Below, one piece after another: positions 25,719 to 32,568 of a DNA stretch of 32,568 nucleotides; within the stretch, counting starts at the first letter, position 1; each line of letters begins with the position of its first letter. Both the position numbers and the translations under genes were made by a program. Source of the DNA: Devosia equisanguinis (lineage in GTDB: Bacteria > Pseudomonadota > Alphaproteobacteria > Rhizobiales > Devosiaceae); NCBI RefSeq assembly GCF_900631955.1, contig NZ_UZWD01000053.1, positions 1 to 32,568 of the forward strand, read 5' to 3'. The notes beneath the pieces are model-generated. The model had not been told where the DNA came from and made no database searches. It was given only the letters and a program-made list of their open reading frames with translations.

Positions 25719-26986
25719 TCCGTGCCGGCGTCGCCACTGTCGATATAACCCCGTCACCCGGACTGCTGCTGGCCGGCTTTGCCGCGCGCACCCAGCCATC
25801 CACCGGCACCCATGACCCGCTCACCGCCCGCGCTCTCGTGGTCGAGGATACGGCTGTGGTCGTGCTCGATGTCATTGGCCTGCATGAAGACATGGCCGCG
25901 CGCATCCGCCGGCGGTGCTGTCTGCCCGAGGACAATGTCATCGTCGCCGCGACGCACACCCATGGCGCGCCGGTGTCCATGCTTGGCCGTCTTGGCCGCG
26001 ATGCCGATCCGGCCTTCCTCAAACAGATGGAAGACGGTGCCGTCGAAGCCATTCGCCTTGCCGCCGAGACCCGCCAGCCGGCCACCCTCCATGCCGGCAT
26101 GGGCGGTGATCCCGCTGTCGCCTGGAACCGCCGTCATGCCGATGGCCCGCTCGATCGTTCCGTGCCGGTCATTCGCATAAGGGCGGAAGACGGGCGCTGC
26201 ATCGCGATCATGGCCTCCTATGCCTGCCACCCGGTGGTGCTGGCCGCCGACAATCTGCAGATGACCGCCGACTATCCCTTCTATGTCAGGCAAGCGCTGG
26301 AAGCGGCCCATCCCGGCGCAACGGCGCTTTTCCTGACCGGTTGCTGCGGCGATGCCAATACAGGTCACACCGCCCAGGCCTCCTGGACCCTTGCCGCAAA
26401 TGCCGAGCGCACCTTTGCCACCGCCGAGCGCCTCGGCAGGCGCATTGCCGAGGCGGCGCTAATGGCCGAGGAGCGCCCGATGCACGGCCCGGTCGGCTCG
26501 ACCCATCAGGAGCTCGATCTCCAGCTGACCCGGCTCGAAGAGGCGCCGCTCGAAACCCTCGCCCACCAGTGGCGTAACGAACTGCCCACTGCCGAGCCGG
26601 TGCGCGCCATTCTCCTGACCCACTGGGTCGAATGGGCCGAGCGCTTCGCCACCGTCACGCCCGGTCTCTGGCGCGCCCGCGTCAGCCTGCTCGACTGGTG
26701 CGGCGTGCCCATCGTGGCCATGCCGGGTGAAATTTTCAGCGAAACCGGGCTTTCGGTGCGCAGCGCCGTACCGGATCGTCCGGCCTTCGTCCTCGCCTAT
26801 GCCGAGGGCAATCCCGGCTACATTCCGCCGGCCAGCGAATACCGCTTTGGCGGTTACGAAGTCAGCGAAGCGCACCGCTTTATCGGCATGCCCGGCGCCT
26901 TCGCCCCCGGTTCCGCCGAGGCTTTGGCCGAGGCGGCACGCACCTTGCTGCAACAACGCCACTTGACAGCGCAACCGGTTGCATAA
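25715..26986 (+). CDS. Cytoplasmic neutral/alkaline-ceramidase-fold enzyme, atypical
   Basis: The 423-residue protein resembles the N-terminal catalytic domain of neutral/alkaline ceramidases (zinc amidases). Expected zinc-site residues are visible: His81/His83 in THTHG, His172 in CHPVV, Glu339 in MPGEIFSETG, and Tyr369 in GYIPP. There is no signal peptide, unlike secreted ceramidases, and the C-terminal immunoglobulin-like domain is missing. The GDVS loop that holds the ceramidase nucleophile serine reads GDANT here (213-216), so ceramide hydrolysis is unlikely. Its position after nagA suggests an amide- or ester-cleaving step on an amino-sugar conjugate. ATG 25715 overlaps the nagA stop. 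Its final codons contain the next operator. Confidence 0.8.
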   Translation: MIRAGVATVDITPSPGLLLAGFAARTQPSTGTHDPLTARALVVEDTAVVVLDVIGLHEDMAARIRRRCCLPEDNVIVAATHTHGAPVSMLGRLGRDADPAFLKQMEDGAVEAIRLAAETRQPATLHAGMGGDPAVAWNRRHADGPLDRSVPVIRIRAEDGRCIAIMASYACHPVVLAADNLQMTADYPFYVRQALEAAHPGATALFLTGCCGDANTGHTAQASWTLAANAERTFATAERLGRRIAEAALMAEERPMHGPVGSTHQELDLQLTRLEEAPLETLAHQWRNELPTAEPVRAILLTHWVEWAERFATVTPGLWRARVSLLDWCGVPIVAMPGEIFSETGLSVRSAVPDRPAFVLAYAEGNPGYIPPASEYRFGGYEVSEAHRFIGMPGAFAPGSAEALAEAARTLLQQRHLTAQPVA

Positions 26987-26990
26987 CAAA
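26963..26990 (+). promoter_or_regulatory. Promoter with embedded LacI-type operator for the transporter operon
   Basis: TTGACA (26963-26968) is followed by the palindrome GCAACCGGTTGC (26971-26982) and an AT-rich TAACAA stretch. The arrangement matches 22944-22970 base for base in most positions. The -10 is weak: no hexamer at 15-18 spacing exceeds 3 matches to TATAAT. The -35 and operator lie within the last codons and stop of the preceding gene. Confidence 0.72.
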
Positions 26991-27032
26991 CTTGCTTATC
27001 GCCTGTAGGGAACGGACGACAAAAGGGAAACA

Positions 27033-28337
27033 ATGATGAAACGCGTATTTGAGCAGGGCCGCAGCCTGCGGTTGAACGCTATCCAGCTGGCGCTTCTGGG
27101 CGGTGCCGCCCTAGCTGCCACCAGTGTGTCGGCACAGGAAATCCGCGTCTGGAGCGGCTATCCGGAACTGGCGCCGTTCTATGAGCACGTCGCCGAGGGC
27201 CTCAAGGCCGAATTCCCCGATCTCACCGTGCGGGTCGAGGCCATCGCCCTGCGCGAGCACGAAAAGCGCCTGGCACTGGGCCTGACCTCCGGCGAAGCCG
27301 CTGAAGTCATCGAGCTCGGCACCTCGACCGCCACCCGCTATCTCGAAAACGAACTGTTCAACAAGGCGCCCGACGATGTCGCCGCCTTCGTCAATGACAC
27401 CGCCAATTTCAACGAGTTCTTCCGCAATTCCGCCAGCTATGATGGCACCGTCTATGGCGTGCCACTGTTCCGCGGCCAGAGCGCGCTCTACTACAATACC
27501 GAAATGTTCGAGGCTGCCGGCCTCACCACCCCGCCGACCGATATGGCGGACTACACCAACTATGCCGAAAAGCTGACCCAGCGCGACGCCAATGGCGCCC
27601 CGACCGTCTCGGGCTGGAGCCTGCGCCTCTCCGGCGGCGGCCAGGGCATTGCCGAAAAGTTCTGGATCAACATGTTCCAGTATGGCGAAAACCTGGTCGA
27701 GCAGAACGCCGATGGTCTCTGGAAGGCCGACTTCGCCAATGAACAGGGCCGCGCCGCGCTCAAGCAGTATCTGGTGAACGTCCACACGCTCAAGACCGTC
27801 ACGGTCGAGATGCCGGCCGATGCGGAAGCCTTCGAGCGTGAACAGACCGCCATGTTCATCCGCGAGTCCTGGGTCATCGGCGATATCGCCGCCAAGGCGC
27901 CCGATCTGCCCTATGCTACCGCCACCCTGCCGCGCGGCTCCATCGTTGCCCCGGTCTCGCTGTGGGTCACCGGCGAGGGCGAAAAGGAGGCGGCTGCCTG
28001 GGCCTTTGCCGAGGCCACCAACCAGCCGGAAAACCTCCTCTGGCTGCTCGACAATGTCGGCTGGCTCCCCAACCGCGCCGGGCTGGATTACAGCGCCATC
28101 CTCGAAGCCAAGCCGGCCCTGGCCGCCTTCGTCGACTATCCTGATAGCTACGAATTCTTCTCCCTGCCCAATATCGGTCCGGTGGAAGAAATCCTCACCC
28201 GCACCGCCGCCCGCCTGACCGAAGCCTTTGCCAATCCGGCCCTGGCCGAGGATGATGCCGCGATCGACGCCGTGCTGGTTGCCATGCAGGACGAGATCAA
28301 CGGTCTGCTCGACCGCGAAGGCCTCCTCGCCAAGTAA
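27033..28337 (+). CDS. Sugar ABC transporter substrate-binding protein
   Basis: The 434-residue periplasmic protein belongs to the family-1 (MalE/UgpB-type) extracellular solute-binding proteins. A signal peptide is cleaved near residue 34 (VSA-QE). The mature protein starts with EIRVWSGYPELAPFYEHV and has the usual YYNTEMFEAAGL (about 150-161) and a late bilobal C-terminal region. It delivers substrate to the two permeases encoded next. The ligand cannot be read from sequence, but the LacI operator and neighbours point to an amino sugar or its conjugate. ATG 27033 was chosen, with AAAGGGAA just upstream. A strong hairpin follows the stop. Confidence 0.92.
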   Translation: MMKRVFEQGRSLRLNAIQLALLGGAALAATSVSAQEIRVWSGYPELAPFYEHVAEGLKAEFPDLTVRVEAIALREHEKRLALGLTSGEAAEVIELGTSTATRYLENELFNKAPDDVAAFVNDTANFNEFFRNSASYDGTVYGVPLFRGQSALYYNTEMFEAAGLTTPPTDMADYTNYAEKLTQRDANGAPTVSGWSLRLSGGGQGIAEKFWINMFQYGENLVEQNADGLWKADFANEQGRAALKQYLVNVHTLKTVTVEMPADAEAFEREQTAMFIRESWVIGDIAAKAPDLPYATATLPRGSIVAPVSLWVTGEGEKEAAAWAFAEATNQPENLLWLLDNVGWLPNRAGLDYSAILEAKPALAAFVDYPDSYEFFSLPNIGPVEEILTRTAARLTEAFANPALAEDDAAIDAVLVAMQDEINGLLDREGLLAK

Positions 28338-28365
28338 AACCCGCTCTCGGCCCCAACCATAACGA

Positions 28366-28390
28366 TCCGGGAGGGTATCGCCCTCCCGGA
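28366..28390 (+). repeat. Hairpin between binding-protein and permease genes
   Basis: TCCGGGAGGG (28366-28375) and CCCTCCCGGA (28381-28390) form a perfect 10-bp GC-rich stem with a 5-base loop and no T tract. Such intercistronic hairpins after binding-protein genes are known to protect the upstream mRNA and reduce read-through, raising binding protein relative to permease. That role is inferred here. Confidence 0.7.
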
Positions 28391-28409
28391 CCCATCAGCG
28401 GAGAATACA

Positions 28410-29297
28410 ATGCTGCGGCGCAAGAGATGGCTGTTCGCCATGCTCGCCATCCTGCCCACGCTGGCGATCTTTGCCTGGCTGCGCATGTTCCCCATTGTCG
28501 AGACCCTGCGTCTCAGCCTGCACAAATGGGACATCCTGTCCAAGAACAAGCCATTCATCGGCCTGGCCAATTTCCAGGAGCTGATGGGCGACAGGCTGTT
28601 CCACGAGGCGCTTCTCAACACCACCATCATTGCGTTCGGGGTGCTGATCATCACCATCCCGACAGCCATGGTGCTGGCGGCGCTCATCCATTACCGCACC
28701 CGCTCGCGCGCCTCCGGCTTCTACGAAACCGCGATCTTCCTGCCCCATGTCGTGTCGCTGGTTCCCGCCGCCATGGCCTGGAAGTGGATTTTCGACGCCC
28801 GCCTCGGGCCGCTCAATGCGCTGCTGAGCTTTTTCGGCATCCAGCCGCAGGCCTGGCTCTTCGATCCGACGCTCTCGGTCATCAGCGTCATCGTGCTCTG
28901 CTCTTGGCAAGCATTGGGCTATGCCGTGCTGATCTATCTGGTCGGCTTCAAGAGCCTGCCGGTTTCGCTCTATGAGGCCGCCAAGCTCGACGGCGCCTCG
29001 GGCCCGCAATCCTTCTGGTTCCTCTCCATCCCGATGCTGAAGCCCATCACCCTCTACGTGTCCGTGGTGACGCTGGTCTCCGGCTTCAACGTCTATGCCC
29101 AGGCCTTCGTGCTCGCCTCCGACGCCCAGGGCGCACCGGGCCGGCAGGTCCGCGTGCTGGTGCTCGACATGCTCGAAAACAGCTTCCGCAATTATCGCGT
29201 CGGCTATGCCGCCTCCGAGGCCGTGGTGCTGCTGCTCATCGTGCTGGTGCTCACCCTCATTCAGTTCTCGCTGCTGCGTGAAAGGGGCCGGGCATGA
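28410..29297 (+). CDS. Sugar ABC transporter permease (MalF/UgpA type)
   Basis: The 295-residue inner-membrane protein has about six predicted membrane segments, beginning with a hydrophobic stretch near residues 8-27. The EAA loop, the ATPase contact, reads EAAKLDGASGPQSFWFLSIP (about 189-208). Together with the next gene it forms the heterodimeric channel. The start follows GCGGAG, and the stop overlaps the second permease (ATGA). No unusual feature was seen. Confidence 0.93.
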   Translation: MLRRKRWLFAMLAILPTLAIFAWLRMFPIVETLRLSLHKWDILSKNKPFIGLANFQELMGDRLFHEALLNTTIIAFGVLIITIPTAMVLAALIHYRTRSRASGFYETAIFLPHVVSLVPAAMAWKWIFDARLGPLNALLSFFGIQPQAWLFDPTLSVISVIVLCSWQALGYAVLIYLVGFKSLPVSLYEAAKLDGASGPQSFWFLSIPMLKPITLYVSVVTLVSGFNVYAQAFVLASDAQGAPGRQVRVLVLDMLENSFRNYRVGYAASEAVVLLLIVLVLTLIQFSLLRERGRA

Positions 29298-30157
29298 CGC
29301 GCAACACCACCCAAACCGGCAAGAGCCGCCGCCTCAAGCGCATGCTGGTCGATCGCGGCATCGACGTGATCCTGATGGTCTTCAGCCTGCTCATGCTGCT
29401 GCCGCTGGTCTTCCTCGTCTCCAACGGCTTCAAGACGCCGCAGGAAATGCTGGCCTGGCCGCCGACCATCATTCCGGCAAATCCGACCACCGACAACTTC
29501 GCCGCCGTGCTGCAGGATACCCCGCTGCTGCGCTGGATTCTCAACAGCATCCTCTTCGCCGTCCTGTCGACCCTGGCGATTCTCGCCACCTCCTCGATCG
29601 CCGGCTACATCCTCGCCAAGTTCAAATATCGCTCCCTCAGCGTGATCTTCGCCCTGATCCTCGCCACCGCCATCGTGCCGTTCGAGGTCTATATGATCCC
29701 GCTCTATTTCCAGGCGCAGAGCCTGGGCATCCTCAATAGCCTCTGGGGCCTCCTCCTCGGCTATCTGGTGATGAGTTTTGGCATCTTCCTCATCCGCCAG
29801 AACGTCATTCATTCCATTCCCGACGAGCTCATCGAGGCTGCGCGCATCGATGGGGCAGGGGAGCTTTGGATCTTCTTCCGCATCGTGTTGCCGCTGCTGC
29901 GCGGTGCGCTGGGGGCTCTCGGTGTCCTCGCCTTCTTCCAGGCCTGGACCGCCTTTGCCTGGCCGATGATCGTCGCCACCAATCGCGAGGCCTACACCAT
30001 CGAGGTGGGCCTGGCCCTGTTCCAGACCGGCTTCACCGTCGATCTCGGCCGCCTCAGCGCCGCCTCGGCCTTGGTGCTGATCCCCTCGATCACCCTCTTC
30101 GTCATCCTGCGCCGCAATTTCGTGCAGGGCGTCGCCAGCACGGGCCTCAAGGAATGA
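29294..30157 (+). CDS. Sugar ABC transporter permease (MalG/UgpE type)
   Basis: The 287-residue partner permease has six hydrophobic segments and the EAA loop EAARIDGAGELWIFFRIVLP (about 182-201). The N-terminal VSNGFKTPQEM and the C-terminal RRNFVQGVASTGLKE are characteristic of the MalG-type half of family-1 sugar transporters. It is translationally coupled to both neighbours: its start overlaps the first permease and its stop overlaps the AGE-like gene (ATGA at 30154). Confidence 0.93.
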   Translation: MTRNTTQTGKSRRLKRMLVDRGIDVILMVFSLLMLLPLVFLVSNGFKTPQEMLAWPPTIIPANPTTDNFAAVLQDTPLLRWILNSILFAVLSTLAILATSSIAGYILAKFKYRSLSVIFALILATAIVPFEVYMIPLYFQAQSLGILNSLWGLLLGYLVMSFGIFLIRQNVIHSIPDELIEAARIDGAGELWIFFRIVLPLLRGALGALGVLAFFQAWTAFAWPMIVATNREAYTIEVGLALFQTGFTVDLGRLSAASALVLIPSITLFVILRRNFVQGVASTGLKE

Positions 30158-31404
30158 GCGGCAGACCCGACCCCTTCCTCGCCGAGGCCAGCCGCACCTA
30201 TATCGAGGCCAATGCCGGCACCATGCGCTGGCTGTTGGCCCGCCCCAGCCTGGGCGGCTTTCTCAACAGTAAGCAGAACAGCATCACGCTGGCCGACTAT
30301 ACCGCCGCCGATGGCCTGCGCGGTCCCGCCTATACCTATGGCTGGATTCAGGGCAGGGGGCTCGAAGCGCTGGCCGAACACGCCGCCTTCTTCGCCGACA
30401 GCGATCCGGCGCTCAGCCAGCAGATCGACGCCGCCGGGCGCAGTCTCTATGCCCGCCTCGCCGCCCTCTGGGCCCGCGATATCAACGCCTATTTCTGCTA
30501 CGACGCCGATCTCAATCCGGTCATCGCCCATAAGGACGGCTCCACATCGCCCCAGTCCCGCCCGGCCGATATCTTCACCTATTCGGAGATTTTCGTGCTC
30601 AAGGGCCTCATCGCCGCCGCAGCGCGCTATGACAGCCCCGAGACGCGCGACGCCTATATTGCCCAGTTGCCCGCCCTGGTCGCCGCCATCGAAACCGGCC
30701 GCTTCCAGATGGACGAGAAGCGCGAATTGAGCGCTGCCGCGCTCGCCGAGCAGCCGGACGATTTCGGCCCGCGCATGATCCTGCTCGGCGCCGCCGGCCT
30801 TCTCAAGCGCATCGGCCGCCCCGACGCCGCCGACTTCGCCCCGCGCTTCGTCGCCCATGTGCTCGATCACCACTTCGATCCCGCCTCCGGCCTCTTGCGC
30901 AACGTCCCCGGCGGCGATGCCTGCAATGTCGGTCACGGCATCGAGCTGGTCGGCTTCGCCCTCGATTTCTTTCCGGACAGCCTCGACACAGCCACGCTGG
31001 AGCGCCTGCAGACCGTCCTCATCGCCTCGTTCAAGGCCGGCTTTCATGGCCCCGGTATTCGCCTCGCGGTTGCGGTCGCCGATGGCGCGCCGCAAAGCCC
31101 CTATTGCCCATGGTGGTCGCTCCCCGAAACCATCCGCGCCGCCGGCCTCTGCTACGAGCGCACCGCCAACCCGCAGGTGCTCGCCATCTGGCAAGCCGCC
31201 CATGCTGCTTTCTTCCAGCATTTCTGGCGCGGCGAACCGGCGCTGGCCTATCAGACACTCACCGAAACCGGCCCGGTCGATTATGTCCCGGCCACGCCCG
31301 ATCTTGATCCGGGTTATCACACCGGCCTCAGCCTCTTGGCGGCCATCCATGTGGCGCAGCGCCTCGGCGCGGGCCGCCTCTCCAATCCAGACACAGGTGC
31401 ATAA
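30154..31404 (+). CDS. AGE-family (N-acylglucosamine 2-epimerase-like) protein
   Basis: The 416-residue protein has the alpha/alpha-barrel pattern of the N-acylglucosamine 2-epimerase family, with repeated helix pairs, YTYGWIQGRGLEAL (61-74), VGHGIELVGFAL (259-270, candidate catalytic His261), CPWWSLPETIRAA (318-330) and DPGYHTGLSLLAAIHV (385-400, His389). The family also contains cellobiose and mannose epimerases/isomerases, so the substrate is not fixed; a GlcNAc/ManNAc-type epimerisation fits the operon. No signal peptide is present. It is inserted between permease and ATPase genes and coupled to both; the ATPase ATG follows its stop directly (TAAATG). Confidence 0.82.
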   Translation: MSGRPDPFLAEASRTYIEANAGTMRWLLARPSLGGFLNSKQNSITLADYTAADGLRGPAYTYGWIQGRGLEALAEHAAFFADSDPALSQQIDAAGRSLYARLAALWARDINAYFCYDADLNPVIAHKDGSTSPQSRPADIFTYSEIFVLKGLIAAAARYDSPETRDAYIAQLPALVAAIETGRFQMDEKRELSAAALAEQPDDFGPRMILLGAAGLLKRIGRPDAADFAPRFVAHVLDHHFDPASGLLRNVPGGDACNVGHGIELVGFALDFFPDSLDTATLERLQTVLIASFKAGFHGPGIRLAVAVADGAPQSPYCPWWSLPETIRAAGLCYERTANPQVLAIWQAAHAAFFQHFWRGEPALAYQTLTETGPVDYVPATPDLDPGYHTGLSLLAAIHVAQRLGAGRLSNPDTGA

Positions 31405-32481
31405 ATGGCTGCCGTCGACATCCGCAACGTTGCCAAGTCCTTCGGCCCCACCGACATCATCTGGGACGTCAATATCGCCGTTCCCGATGGCGCCTTCGTG
31501 GTGCTGGTCGGCCCCTCGGGCTGCGGCAAGTCCACCCTGCTGCGCATGATTGCCGGGCTCGAGGATATCGACCGGGGCGAGATCGCCATCGGCGACCGCG
31601 TCATCAACGATGTGGAGCCCAAGCACCGCGACATCGCCATGGTGTTCCAGAATTATGCGCTCTATCCGCATATGACCATCGCCGAAAATATGGGCTTCTC
31701 GCTCCGCCTGGCGCGCCAGCCCAAGGCCGAGATCGATCAGCGCGTCGGCGAGGCCGCCCGCATCCTCGGCCTCACCGATTATCTCCACCGCTATCCCAAG
31801 CAGTTGTCCGGCGGTCAGCGCCAGCGCGTCGCCATGGGCCGCGCCATCGTCCGCCAGCCTCAGGTCTTCCTCTTCGACGAGCCGCTGTCCAATCTCGACG
31901 CCAAGCTGCGCGTGCAGATGCGCGCCGAGCTCAAGGACATGCATGCCCGGCTGCAGACCACCACCATCTACGTCACCCACGACCAGATCGAGGCCATGAC
32001 CATGGCCGACCTCATCGTGGTCATGCGCGGCGGCGTGGTCGAACAGTTCGGCACCCCGCTCGACCTCTACGACTTCCCCGCCAACATGTTCGTCGGCAGC
32101 TTCATCGGCTCGCCCGCCATGAACTTCCTCGAAGGCCATGTCCGCTCTGTGGATGGCGCCATGCTCTTCGAAACCGCCAGCGGCACCCGCCTGGCGCTCG
32201 ATGCAGCCACCGCGTCACTTGATGGCCGCGCCGTGACCCTGGGCATCCGCCCCGAACATTTCTCGCTCTCCACCGACGGGCAGGGGCTCACCGGCACCAT
32301 TTCGAGCATCGAGCCCACCGGTTCGGAAACCTTCATCGTCGTCAATCTCGGCAAGGACAAGGTCTCGGTCCTCCTCCGCCAACGCCTCATCGCCCATCCC
32401 GGCGACCCCATCACCCTCACCGTCCACCCGCAGTCTGCCCACCTCTTCGACACCACAACAACAACACGCATCACGAGCTAG
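31405..32481 (+). CDS. ugpC: ABC transporter ATP-binding protein, UgpC/MalK type
   Basis: The 358-residue ATPase energises sugar import. Motifs: Walker A GPSGCGKS (36-43), Q-loop FQNYALYP (81-88), signature LSGGQ (134-138), Walker B FLFDEP (155-160), D-loop SNLD, and switch His in VTHDQ. A C-terminal TOBE domain (about 235-355; GIRPEHFSL) identifies the MalK/UgpC subfamily. The start directly abuts the AGE-like stop, with AGGTG just upstream inside that gene. The gene symbol reflects the subfamily only; substrate is set by the binding protein. A GC hairpin lies 35 bases downstream. Confidence 0.93.
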   Translation: MAAVDIRNVAKSFGPTDIIWDVNIAVPDGAFVVLVGPSGCGKSTLLRMIAGLEDIDRGEIAIGDRVINDVEPKHRDIAMVFQNYALYPHMTIAENMGFSLRLARQPKAEIDQRVGEAARILGLTDYLHRYPKQLSGGQRQRVAMGRAIVRQPQVFLFDEPLSNLDAKLRVQMRAELKDMHARLQTTTIYVTHDQIEAMTMADLIVVMRGGVVEQFGTPLDLYDFPANMFVGSFIGSPAMNFLEGHVRSVDGAMLFETASGTRLALDAATASLDGRAVTLGIRPEHFSLSTDGQGLTGTISSIEPTGSETFIVVNLGKDKVSVLLRQRLIAHPGDPITLTVHPQSAHLFDTTTTTRITS

Positions 32482-32516
32482 ATTTTTCACGTTCTGGTTG
32501 ACGCGGCTCCATCGCC

Positions 32517-32539
32517 CCCTCCCCCCTTGAGGGGGAGGG
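32517..32539 (+). terminator. GC-rich hairpin after the ABC ATPase gene
   Basis: A 9-bp stem of CCCTCCCCC (32517-32525) and GGGGGAGGG (32531-32539) has a 5-base loop. There is no T tract, so it may be a dispersed repeat that also ends the operon transcript. It is followed by a run of 12 G (32542-32553). Confidence 0.45.
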
Positions 32540-32568
32540 CCGGGGGGGGGGGGCCGCGACACACCCAT

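Noticed and set aside
24165..25799. 544-codon open frame opposite nagA
   Set aside because: It is antisense to a motif-complete gene, with no start signal or domain.
25715..26986. Calling this gene a true ceramidase
   Set aside because: There is no signal peptide, the C-terminal domain is missing, and the nucleophile loop is altered; only the fold is supported.
29992..32139. 715-codon open frame opposite the epimerase and ATPase genes
   Set aside because: It is antisense to two genes with intact motifs; the length follows from GC bias, and no family is recognisable.

Overview
This window is high-GC, densely packed alphaproteobacterial chromosome. The omega subunit, the single bifunctional Rsh enzyme, the order rsh-pyrE-acpS-lepB-rnc-era-recO and the short intergenic palindromic repeats all point to Hyphomicrobiales. 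A Devosia-like genus is my best guess, from general resemblance only. No rRNA, tRNA, CRISPR array, phage or insertion sequence was seen, and all 29 genes called look intact.

Layout. (1) 64-8172, housekeeping: a NYN-domain nuclease gene lies divergent from rpoZ; after a terminator comes a tight co-directional run of rsh, pyrE, acpS, lepB, rnc, era and recO, interrupted twice by the same inverted pair of palindromic repeat modules. (2) 8330-10710: two overlapping genes for secreted proteins that look like diverged tandem duplicates of each other. (3) 10869-15133: parC, a small VOC protein, and a predicted membrane-anchored DNA-binding/TPR regulator. (4) 15165-17106, minus strand: a secreted DUF4344-like metallopeptidase with a GYF-like domain, followed by a small secreted two-cysteine protein. 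(5) 17383-21832: a bacterial NHEJ island, with ku and ligD on the plus strand and a second ku convergent on the minus strand, separated by two hairpin repeats. (6) 21887-32481: a LacI regulator divergent from an amino-sugar catabolic and uptake locus.

The last region is the most interesting. It has a NagB-like deaminase, a SIS-domain protein, a NagA-like deacetylase and a cytoplasmic neutral-ceramidase-fold enzyme, then a binding protein, two permeases, an AGE-family epimerase-like protein and a UgpC/MalK-type ATPase. Nearly identical LacI-type palindromes, each just downstream of a TTGAC promoter element, lie in front of the first gene and in front of the binding-protein gene. The second is inside the last codons of the ceramidase-fold gene. 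This suggests one LacI repressor controls two transcription units for import and breakdown of an N-acyl amino sugar or conjugate. The substrate is not identifiable from sequence, and no sugar kinase is present in the window.
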